A stretch of 11,098 nucleotides of DNA from assembly GCA_002316795.1 (NCBI GenBank), contig DCEE01000001.1, positions 1,874 to 12,971 of the forward strand, read 5' to 3'. A program made the position numbers and the translations under genes. Below are positions 1-6,176 of this stretch, one piece after another. The DNA comes from Synergistaceae bacterium UBA1037 (GTDB lineage Bacteria; Synergistota; Synergistia; Synergistales; Synergistaceae). Each line of letters begins with the position of its first letter. Position 1 is the stretch's first letter. The notes beneath the pieces are model-generated. The model did no database searches, had not been told where the DNA came from, and worked only from the letters and a program-made list of their open reading frames with translations.

Positions 1-36
1 AGCAATTGTTTTTAAAGACATCTGAATTATTGTTTT

Positions 37-80
37 ATCTTAAACAACTGCTTCACCACTGTTTCACAACCGTTTCACGC
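37..80. repeat. Tandem 11-bp degenerate repeat, left-edge copy
   Basis: Four head-to-tail 11-bp units can be read at 37-47 (atcttaaacaa), 48-58 (ctgcttcacca), 59-69 (ctgtttcacaa) and 70-80 (ccgtttcacgc). A further out-of-phase unit, cagcttcacaa, lies at 95-105. The consensus is close to CTGTTTCACAA, and the period is about one turn of B-DNA. The same consensus and period recur upstream of gltX (9514-9654). No protein is needed to explain it. It may be a tandem binding site, but the binding protein is unknown. A short hairpin follows at 79-84/90-95 (gccgga/tccggc). Confidence 0.55.
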
Positions 81-152
81 CGGAGACTTTCCGGCAGCTT
101 CACAACAACCCCTTGCTGAGTAATGAGCTTTAGATTACTTATAGCTTAATAC

Positions 153-186
153 AAAAAAAAGCAGTTCCGTCAAGAGACGGAACTGC
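153..186 (-). terminator. Intrinsic terminator of the symporter gene
   Basis: A perfect 10-bp stem (161-170, gcagttccgt, pairing with 177-186, acggaactgc) encloses a 6-nt loop. On the minus strand it is followed directly by a run of eight T (153-160). It lies about 20 bp beyond the symporter stop codon and has textbook Rho-independent form. The plus-strand side has no T tract, so it should act only on leftward transcription. Confidence 0.92.
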
Positions 187-205
187 TGGCCGGATCGATG
201 GTAAG

Positions 206-1435
206 TTAGAACTTTTCTCCTTCGGATCTGGCGACGACTGCTGATACGCACATGTCCCCGGTCACGTTGATGGAGGTGCGGGCCATGTCCAGGACTGCGT
301 CAATGCCTGCCACAAGGCCGATACCCTCAATGGGAAGCCCTGCTGAAGTGAGGACCATGGACAGCATTATCAGTCCTGCTCCGGGCACTCCGGCTGTACC
401 GATCGAAGCCAAAGTAGCTGTGATAAGGATGCCTACCTGGGCTCCCATTGAAAGAGGGATCCCGAAAGCCTGTGCTACAAAGAGGGCACATACACCCTGA
501 TATAGTGCTGTTCCGTCCATGTTGATGGTAGCGCCGAGCGGAAGGACGAATGAGGAAACTTTCTCAGAGACTCCGAGATTATCCTGCACGTTTCTCATGG
601 ATATCGGAAGGACCGCCGAGCTCGAGCGGGTAACGAATGCTGCAAGCATTGCCTCTTTAACTCCGCCAAAGAACCAGAGCGGTGATTTTTTCACTACGGC
701 CATGATCAGGCTCGAGTAAACAACGACAGCCTGAAGAGCGCAGCCAAGGTAAACGGCAAATATGACCTTTGCGAAGGGGGCAAGGACGGCAGGACCGTAC
801 TTAGCCGCAGTTACTGCGATCAATGCGAGGATGCCGAGCGGTGCGAATTTCATAACGATCCCGGTCATCTTGTACATGGTTTCAGCCAAAGACTCGTTGA
901 ACTTAAGGAAGGCCTTTCCCTTTTCACCGATCAATGTGGCCGATACGCCGAGGAATAGAGCGAATACTATGATCTGGAGCATTGAACCGCTTACAAGGGC
1001 CTGCAGCGGATTAACGGGGATGATCCCCATCAGGACATCGACCATACCGGCACCGGCTTTGGCTTCGCCGGCCGCGCCTTCAATGCTGAGTCCCACGCCG
1101 GGCTGTATGATGTTGCCAAGGAGCAGTCCGAAGATGATCGCTACGACAGTAGTGGAAAGATATAAAATTATTGTCTTGATCCCTATGCGGCCAAGTACCT
1201 TGGGATCTCCTATCGAGGCAGCACCTGTGATGATGCTGGCAAAGACAAGGGGAACGATGAGCATTTTCAAGAGTCCGAGGAAGATCTTACCGATGAGGTC
1301 GAGGAGAGGTATCAGAAAATTAGAAATGAAGGTGCTTGACTGCTGCATAGGGCCTATTACAAAGCCCAGTACGATACCTATCGCAAATCCGATCGCGATC
1401 TTCCAGATAAGTGGCATTTCCTTCTTATTCTGCAT
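206..1435 (-). CDS. Dicarboxylate/amino acid:cation symporter (DAACS family)
   Basis: A multi-pass inner-membrane protein of 409 aa that should import glutamate, aspartate or C4-dicarboxylates with Na+ or H+. The family's substrate-site motifs are all present, in order (numbered from the chosen start): a serine-rich HP1 loop (TRSSSAVLP, about residue 266), the TM7 NMDGT motif (about 303), the HP2 glycine-rich loop (SIGTAGVPGAG, about 343), and the TM8 motif DAVLDMARTSINVTGD (about 378). In TM8 the aspartates and the Arg that pairs with the substrate side-chain carboxylate are kept, which favours acidic substrates. The start is placed at ATG 1435 because AAGGAG (1449-1444 on the minus strand) sits 8 nt upstream. 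An in-frame GTG at 1444 overlaps that Shine-Dalgarno and would add only three residues. The gene is monocistronic, divergent from the cbi operon, and ends at a strong terminator. The coupling ion and exact substrate cannot be read from the sequence. Confidence 0.93.
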   Translation of the reverse strand: MQNKKEMPLIWKIAIGFAIGIVLGFVIGPMQQSSTFISNFLIPLLDLIGKIFLGLLKMLIVPLVFASIITGAASIGDPKVLGRIGIKTIILYLSTTVVAIIFGLLLGNIIQPGVGLSIEGAAGEAKAGAGMVDVLMGIIPVNPLQALVSGSMLQIIVFALFLGVSATLIGEKGKAFLKFNESLAETMYKMTGIVMKFAPLGILALIAVTAAKYGPAVLAPFAKVIFAVYLGCALQAVVVYSSLIMAVVKKSPLWFFGGVKEAMLAAFVTRSSSAVLPISMRNVQDNLGVSEKVSSFVLPLGATINMDGTALYQGVCALFVAQAFGIPLSMGAQVGILITATLASIGTAGVPGAGLIMLSMVLTSAGLPIEGIGLVAGIDAVLDMARTSINVTGDMCVSAVVARSEGEKF

Positions 1436-1443
1436 TCGTTTCA

Positions 1444-1449
1444 CTCCTT
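1444..1449 (-). promoter_or_regulatory. Ribosome binding site deciding the symporter start
   Basis: AAGGAG on the minus strand lies 8 nt before ATG 1435. It overlaps the first base of the alternative GTG at 1444, which makes that upstream start unlikely. Confidence 0.75.
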
Positions 1450-1481
1450 ATGAGATTATGATTTTTGATAAAAAAGTTTTT

Positions 1482-1503
1482 AGAGATACAGCCCTATATC
1501 TCT
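1482..1503. promoter_or_regulatory. Inverted repeat at the predicted symporter transcription start
   Basis: A perfect 7-bp inverted repeat, agagata (1482-1488) and tatctct (1497-1503), is separated by 8 nt. It begins almost exactly where transcription from the predicted minus-strand -10 box (1511-1516) should start. It could be a repressor operator or a 5' hairpin on the symporter mRNA. The sequence does not distinguish these. Confidence 0.4.
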
Positions 1504-1510
1504 TACGTTG

Positions 1511-1519
1511 ATTTTAGCA
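1511..1519 (-). promoter_or_regulatory. Candidate extended -10 promoter of the symporter
   Basis: On the minus strand the sequence reads TGCTAAAAT, an extended -10 (TGn) with a TAAAAT hexamer. The implied start near 1504 would give a leader of about 70 nt. No good -35 element is visible at the usual distance, as is common for extended -10 promoters. Confidence 0.35.
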
Positions 1520-1572
1520 TAAATCTAAGATCGAGAGGTAAAAAACTGCAAATGATTTAAAGAACTTAAAAC

Positions 1573-1601
1573 TTTTCTTAGTTGTTTATGGTTGTTATAA
1601 T
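1573..1601 (+). promoter_or_regulatory. Candidate promoter of the cbi operon
   Basis: A consensus TATAAT at 1596-1601 is preceded by TGT, forming an extended -10. A weak -35 (TTTTCT, 1573-1578) lies 17 bp upstream. The predicted start near 1608 would leave a leader of about 130 nt before cbiM. A second perfect TATAAT lies at 1680-1685, but its only -35 look-alike (TTGACC, 1662-1667) is just 12 bp away, so it is less convincing. I see no cobalamin-riboswitch B12 box in the leader. Confidence 0.42.
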
Positions 1602-1737
1602 CTTAACGCCCCATGCTGATAATTGCAGTCATCAGGTTGGTTCCGGGCTTCTTTTTAGCTCTTGACCGGCATCCTGCCTTATAATAGGGGACGGGTCCCA
1701 TAGAGGCCCTGTCAACAGTTAAAGGAGATGTTTAAAA

Positions 1738-2730
1738 ATGCATATGGCTGACGCGCTTGTTTCTCCTGCCGTTGGAGGGTTATTTTGGGCTGCGAGCGCA
1801 TTTCTGACGGCAAAAAGCTCCGCTGCGGCAAAGAATGACAACATGAGCAGAGGTACGGCGCTTATGGGTGTCTTAGCCGCATTTGTCTTCGCATCTCAGA
1901 TGATAAATTTCTCGATCCCTGGAACAGGTTCGAGCGGACATATCGGAGGAGGGCTCCTCTTGGCAATACTGCTGGGTCCGGAAAGGGCATTCCTTTCCAT
2001 GGTCTCCATATTGACAGTACAGGCTCTCTTCTTTGCCGACGGCGGTCTGCTTGCATTGGGATGCAACATTTTCAACATGGGTTTTTTCCCCTGTTTCATA
2101 GCATATCCCCACATTTATAAAAGGATAACAGAGAGGGTGGATGGACCCAAAGGCATAATGTCCGGAGCGATCTCAGCTTCGGTGGCAGGGCTTCTGATGG
2201 GCGCATTCTTTGTGGTCCTCCAGACGACACTTTCCCGGATCACCGCCCTTCCGGTCGGAGTATTTATGATGCTGATGCTTCCTGTACATTTCGCGATAGG
2301 CGCAGTTGAAGGTTTTGCTACGGCAATGGTGATCATATATGTATATGCAAGAATGCCGGAGGTCCTTAACGGCGGAAGCCCAGATAAGCCGGAAAATGGA
2401 ATGAAGCGTGCTGTGGCTGTTTTTTCGGTACTGGCATTACTGACAGGTGGCTTTTTTGCCTGGTACGCATCTTCTTCCCCTGACGGGCTGGAGTGGTCGA
2501 TAGTAAATGTAACGGGAACCGCGGAGCTGGATGCACCTCATACCCTTATCCACTCACTACTCTCTTCCCTCCAGGATATGATCGCGCCCCTGCCCGATTA
2601 TTCCATCAAGGGGGAAACATATTCCGAAAATATGGGGACAACGGTCTCCGGTATTGTGGGCAGCATCATTACCCTGACGTTTGCAGTCTTCATGGGAATG
2701 ATGTTCAGCAAAAGAAAAAACCGTCAGTGA
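1738..2730 (+). CDS. cbiM: ECF cobalt/nickel transporter substrate-binding subunit CbiM with fused PDGLE (CbiN/NikN-like) domain
   Basis: Membrane S-component of a Co2+/Ni2+ energy-coupling-factor importer, 330 aa. It begins Met-His (MHMADALVSP). In this family the N-terminal amine, His2 and a later histidine form the metal site; the matching later residue here is His68 in GTGSSGHIGG. Other family motifs are LGCNIFNMG (about 107-115) and HFAIGAVEG (184-192). Residues about 1-210 form the multi-helix CbiM part. Residues about 223-325 are a C-terminal module with a helix, the diagnostic SPDGLEW (247-253), an extracytoplasmic segment and a last helix. This is the PDGLE domain normally found as a separate CbiN/NikN protein, which explains why no separate cbiN is present. 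The Shine-Dalgarno aaaggagat (1721-1729) precedes the ATG. First gene of the operon, overlapping cbiQ. Cobalt versus nickel cannot be decided from sequence alone. Confidence 0.92.
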   Translation: MHMADALVSPAVGGLFWAASAFLTAKSSAAAKNDNMSRGTALMGVLAAFVFASQMINFSIPGTGSSGHIGGGLLLAILLGPERAFLSMVSILTVQALFFADGGLLALGCNIFNMGFFPCFIAYPHIYKRITERVDGPKGIMSGAISASVAGLLMGAFFVVLQTTLSRITALPVGVFMMLMLPVHFAIGAVEGFATAMVIIYVYARMPEVLNGGSPDKPENGMKRAVAVFSVLALLTGGFFAWYASSSPDGLEWSIVNVTGTAELDAPHTLIHSLLSSLQDMIAPLPDYSIKGETYSENMGTTVSGIVGSIITLTFAVFMGMMFSKRKNRQ

Positions 2731-3512
2731 GGCTCAGGGATCTTTACAGGACAGAAATATATGACGAGAGGAGAGAGACAGCCCTCTCCCCAATGTTGTT
2801 GTTATGCTTGACTTCAGCCTACATCATAACCGTTGTTTCCTTTGACAGGTATCAGACTCTTAGGATCATTCCACTTGCCGCTTATCCGATCTTCGTCGGT
2901 CTTTTCTCAGGCGTATCAGGCAGGGATCTTTTCAGAAAGATGACAGCAGTGATGCCTTTCGTGATCCTTATAGGGATATGGAACCCATTTTTTGACAGGA
3001 TCGGTACAGAGCACCTTGGGATCATTATCTCAAGGGGATGGATATCCTTTTTTTCATTAATGATAAAATTTCTGATGATCACGGCTTCGACGCTTATAAT
3101 GGTATCTGCTGCGGGTTTCGACGGACTATGCAGGTGCGCCGCCGCTGCGGGCCTGCCGGAAGTGCTTGCTACCCAGCTTTTTCTGTTGAACCGCTATATA
3201 AGGCTTATTGTGGAAGAGGCGCACAACACCCTAAGGGCCAGGGTATTCAGGGGTGGCAAAATAACACTGTCAAACGCAGGCAACGTATGCGGACCGCTGC
3301 TTATGCGTTCGGTCAGCAGATCTGAGAAGATACACAATGCCCTTTTGTGCAGGGGGTTCGACGGGGCCCTTTGGCGGGGAAAACGTGATATGAACAGGCT
3401 GTCGCGGCAGGATATCATATTTGGGATCTTTTGGACGGCATATTTTCTGGTCGTTAGGTTCTTTGACATTTCAAGGGCTATTGGCGATCTGACTGTAAGG
3501 TGTGTAATTTGA
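2727..3512 (+). CDS. cbiQ: ECF transporter transmembrane coupling subunit CbiQ/EcfT
   Basis: T-component of the metal importer, 261 aa, linking CbiM to the ATPase. Helices lie at about 21-38, 45-62, 74-86, 97-128 and 228-245. Residues 153-165 (LLNRYIRLIVEEA) match the conserved cytoplasmic helix of CbiQ. The two coupling-helix motifs are RARVFRG (170-176) and LLCRGFDG (206-213); the usual Ala-Arg-Gly is Cys-Arg-Gly in the second. The open frame extends upstream to 2493 inside cbiM, but family length and the N-terminus fit a GTG at 2727. That GTG overlaps the cbiM stop as GTGA, so translation is probably coupled. No strong Shine-Dalgarno is visible there, consistent with coupling. Downstream it overlaps cbiO. 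Confidence 0.9.
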   Translation: MRLRDLYRTEIYDERRETALSPMLLLCLTSAYIITVVSFDRYQTLRIIPLAAYPIFVGLFSGVSGRDLFRKMTAVMPFVILIGIWNPFFDRIGTEHLGIIISRGWISFFSLMIKFLMITASTLIMVSAAGFDGLCRCAAAAGLPEVLATQLFLLNRYIRLIVEEAHNTLRARVFRGGKITLSNAGNVCGPLLMRSVSRSEKIHNALLCRGFDGALWRGKRDMNRLSRQDIIFGIFWTAYFLVVRFFDISRAIGDLTVRCVI

Positions 3513-4243
3513 AGGTTTTTGAAATCGAAAAAATCTGCTATTCTTACCCGGACGGCACAAAAGCCCTCGACGAACTTTCCTTTTCGGTAAGCGAGGGTGA
3601 TGTGCTAGGGATCGCAGGAGCAAACGGTTCGGGCAAATCTACCCTTCTGATGCTCATGATGGGATGCCTTACTCCCTTAAAGGGAAGGATAGCTTATTTG
3701 GGGAAGAGTTTTGACAGGGATACGGTAAGGTCGATGAGAAAAGAGACGGGACTTCTCTTCCAGGATCCTGACGATCAGCTCTTCCTGCCGACAGTTTGGG
3801 AGGATGTTGCTTTTGGCCCCCGCAATCTAGGCCTAAGCGAGAAAGAAGTGGCATCAAGGGTCGAGGGTGCGCTTCATGATACGGGGATCGAGGAACTTTC
3901 AAAAAAAGCGCCATGGAAGCTCTCCGGCGGGGAAAAGACTCTTGCTGCACTGGCGGGACTTTTCGCAATGAAGCCGAAAACGCTTCTACTTGACGAACCT
4001 ACTTCGGGGCTTGATCCCAGGAGCAGGTGCCGGCTTATAAGTATCATCGGCAAGACAGAGATGACCGCTGTGATCGCCACGCATGACCTGGACATGGTGC
4101 TGGATGTCTGTAAAAGGGTGATCATAATGAAAAATGGAAAGATAGAGAGCGACGGTGAAGTCCCCGGAGTTCTCAGCGACAGAGAGTATATGAGATCGTG
4201 CGGGCTGGAACTGCCATTAAGCTTTGCAGGGCGTTCAAGTTAG
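3509..4243 (+). CDS. cbiO: ECF transporter ATPase CbiO
   Basis: Cytoplasmic ABC ATPase that powers the CbiMQ importer, 244 aa from the chosen start. Visible motifs: Walker A GANGSGKST (37-45), Q-loop LLFQDPDDQLF (about 82-92; the DPDDQ form is typical of ECF ATPases), ABC signature LSGGE (138-142), Walker B TLLLDEP (158-164), D-loop SGLDP, and switch His192 in ATHDLD. All catalytic residues are intact. The start is uncertain. TTG 3509 overlaps the cbiQ stop as TTGA and has AAGG (3497-3500) 8 nt upstream. GTG 3500 would add three residues but has no good Shine-Dalgarno. Only one ATPase gene is present, consistent with a homodimer as in metal-specific (group I) ECF transporters. Confidence 0.94.
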   Translation: MKVFEIEKICYSYPDGTKALDELSFSVSEGDVLGIAGANGSGKSTLLMLMMGCLTPLKGRIAYLGKSFDRDTVRSMRKETGLLFQDPDDQLFLPTVWEDVAFGPRNLGLSEKEVASRVEGALHDTGIEELSKKAPWKLSGGEKTLAALAGLFAMKPKTLLLDEPTSGLDPRSRCRLISIIGKTEMTAVIATHDLDMVLDVCKRVIIMKNGKIESDGEVPGVLSDREYMRSCGLELPLSFAGRSS

Positions 4244-4252
4244 GAGATAAAA

Positions 4253-5860
4253 ATGTTTTTATACAGATCACTGCCAGGAATACCGTTACCCGTACTGTGC
4301 CTGCTGTTGCCTCTCGCAGCGGCCTTTGTCCCCTTTGGTTTTTTTCTATACAAAAAAATAAAGTGCTGGCACAAAGGTGCGGATTTTGTTTGCGATATTA
4401 ATCTGAGGCCTCTAAAGATATTTTTCATCGTTGTTCTTACTGCGAACATCATACTTTCATGGTCAGTATGGACGGGTATGGACAAGGGGGGAACAGAATT
4501 GTTTGTACTCAGCAGCGGAGGTTGGTCGCAAACACTCTCTCCTGGCAGTCCAATGCTCATAAAAGCGGTTTTGCAGGTCGATGTATTTGGAGCCATGTCA
4601 GCCTTTCTGATGGGGTGCGTTGCCTTCATTGCGGGACTTGCTGCAATGGCTGATAAAAATGACACGTTAAACCTTTCGAAAGTAAGTTTTTTCCTGACGA
4701 CACTTGCCGGAATACAGGGGATCTTTTACTCCGGAGGGATCTTTTCACTCTTTTTTTTCATACTGATCTCGCAGATCGGGGCATCCGGACTTATTTATGG
4801 GATCATAAAAACTAAAGAAAAGTTTAGGGAGCTTTTATGGTATTACATTTCAAGGATCACGGCTATGCTGATGTTTTTAACAGGATCAATTATACTTTAT
4901 TATAATTATAGGACAACAAATATTGCAGTTTTATCAACTATAATAAAACTTGGAACCAACGAAAAATTAGCATATGCTTTTCTTGTGGTCCCGCTTCTTT
5001 TCCTCTTTGTAAAATCTTCCTCGTATGTGACAGATGGATCAAAAAGGGTATTTTTTGCCATTAGGGCGCAGGCGGCACTTTTTGTTGTCTTCAGGATCGT
5101 CTTTTCTCTCTATGGTCCACTGCCGGGACTTGAAAAGATACCGAATCTTTTTATATTGCTCGGACTGGTTTTGATATTCGTGTCACTGATACTTACAGCA
5201 AATGAAAAAGACCCGGTTAAATTTGCTGAGGCTGTCGAACTTTTTATGAAAGGATTCCTCATGCTGTCGATGGGGATCAGCATAAGCGGGACATACACCG
5301 CGCAGGCAGCTGCCGAATATGGTTTTGGAGCCATAGAAAGCATGGTGGCCATGTGGATACTTTTTCTTCCGACATCTGCGGCGCTGTCGTTCGTTTGCTG
5401 CACATTAAAGCAGCAGACCGAGGACGGTGAGATGTGGCAGCATACAGGGCTATTCAGGAAGATACCGCTGTCAGGAGCCGCGTTTTTCTTTGCGATATGC
5501 GTTATTGCAGGTATTCCGCCGTTTGTCGGTTTCCCGGCAAAGCAGTTTCTGTACAGATCTTCCAGTTACGTAACACCTCTTTTGACTATCTTTCTTCTGG
5601 TCTCAGCAATGCTGATCCTTTTGATCTCAGTCAGGTACATATCAAGGGTAATGTTCGGAAAACCTACGGAGGCCGCAGAAAAGGTCAGGAACGGTGATAT
5701 TCAGGTGATGATACCCCTGATAATGCTTTTTGTATTCCTATTTTATTCGACGATAACACCTTCGCTCTTCATAAACTCAATGGTCTCTCCGTCTGTCTAT
5801 TCCCTCCTTAACAAGGGACAGCTGGTCAACGCTATCCATCAGGGAGGAAATTCCGAATGA
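4253..5860 (+). CDS. Divergent NuoN/MrpD/EchA-like antiporter-fold membrane subunit
   Basis: A very hydrophobic 535-aa protein with about 14 predicted helices. The best family signature is GIPPFVGFPAKQ (420-431), which matches the TM12 motif of complex-I antiporter subunits (NuoL/M/N), Mrp antiporter subunits and the large membrane subunit of energy-converting hydrogenases. Lys430 corresponds to the TM12 Lys/Glu, and Lys254 (LFVKSS) to the central TM7 Lys. In contrast, the TM5 segment LFFFILISQIG (166-176) has Leu near position 171 where the family has its ion-pair Glu, and the TM8 Lys position seems to be Gln273. The usual LPDAH...AP stretch after TM7 is also lost. These are by-eye alignments. 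The Shine-Dalgarno aggaga (4242-4247) overlaps the cbiO stop, tying the gene to the operon. It overlaps the next gene as ATGA. Its function is unknown; it may be a degenerate or repurposed proton channel subunit. Confidence 0.75.
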   Translation: MFLYRSLPGIPLPVLCLLLPLAAAFVPFGFFLYKKIKCWHKGADFVCDINLRPLKIFFIVVLTANIILSWSVWTGMDKGGTELFVLSSGGWSQTLSPGSPMLIKAVLQVDVFGAMSAFLMGCVAFIAGLAAMADKNDTLNLSKVSFFLTTLAGIQGIFYSGGIFSLFFFILISQIGASGLIYGIIKTKEKFRELLWYYISRITAMLMFLTGSIILYYNYRTTNIAVLSTIIKLGTNEKLAYAFLVVPLLFLFVKSSSYVTDGSKRVFFAIRAQAALFVVFRIVFSLYGPLPGLEKIPNLFILLGLVLIFVSLILTANEKDPVKFAEAVELFMKGFLMLSMGISISGTYTAQAAAEYGFGAIESMVAMWILFLPTSAALSFVCCTLKQQTEDGEMWQHTGLFRKIPLSGAAFFFAICVIAGIPPFVGFPAKQFLYRSSSYVTPLLTIFLLVSAMLILLISVRYISRVMFGKPTEAAEKVRNGDIQVMIPLIMLFVFLFYSTITPSLFINSMVSPSVYSLLNKGQLVNAIHQGGNSE

Positions 5861-6174
5861 TCCCGACACTGGAGACAGGCTATTTCATTTGGAATTTTAC
5901 TGCGTGGATAAAGATATTTCTTTTATCCGCGGTCATTTTTTGTTTTTTGATTTATGTGATCAAAAAGAAAACAGGCGGGAACCTTATAAGCAGCAAAAAG
6001 ATGCGCGAGTACGGAGAAGATCAAGACGAAGTCATATCTGAACAGAGGACGGCAATGTTGAGAAGCAAAATAATGGGACCATGGTTTGATTTCCCCTTTT
6101 TGCACCTTCTTTCGATGGTCTTACTCTTCCTCCTTTTTGCAGTTGCGCTCTTTTCTGGCAGCGGGGTCGAATAA
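5857..6174 (+). CDS. Hypothetical small two-helix membrane protein
   Basis: A 105-aa protein that I do not recognise. It has hydrophobic helices at about 16-36 and 80-100, flanking a charged stretch of about 43 residues (37-79) rich in Lys, Arg, Glu and Asp. The KKK at 36-38 suggests that the loop is cytoplasmic and both ends face outward. It starts inside the preceding stop (ATGA) with gggagg (5842-5847) 9 nt upstream, and ends 2 nt before the NuoH-like gene. It is therefore co-translated between two membrane-arm subunits and is likely a small accessory subunit of the same complex. It does not resemble NuoK, which has three helices, nor does it look like a clear HyfE or MrpC. Confidence 0.75.
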   Translation: MIPTLETGYFIWNFTAWIKIFLLSAVIFCFLIYVIKKKTGGNLISSKKMREYGEDQDEVISEQRTAMLRSKIMGPWFDFPFLHLLSMVLLFLLFAVALFSGSGVE

Positions 6175-6176
6175 AA

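Noticed and set aside
762..1511. A 249-aa plus-strand open frame opposite the symporter gene
   Set aside because: It is antisense to a well-conserved transporter, lacks a Shine-Dalgarno, and its translation shows no domain, only the low-complexity look of a shadow frame.
1550..1737. Cobalamin riboswitch upstream of cbiM
   Set aside because: No B12-box-like sequence is present, and the leader of about 130 nt is shorter than a typical cobalamin riboswitch plus expression platform.
2493..2726. Upstream extension of the cbiQ reading frame inside cbiM
   Set aside because: The frame is open, but this stretch lies inside the conserved PDGLE domain of CbiM in another frame. CbiQ length and its N-terminus fit the GTG at 2727.
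4240..4665. A 141-aa minus-strand open frame opposite the start of the NuoN-like gene
   Set aside because: It is a shadow of the plus-strand coding sequence, without supporting signals.
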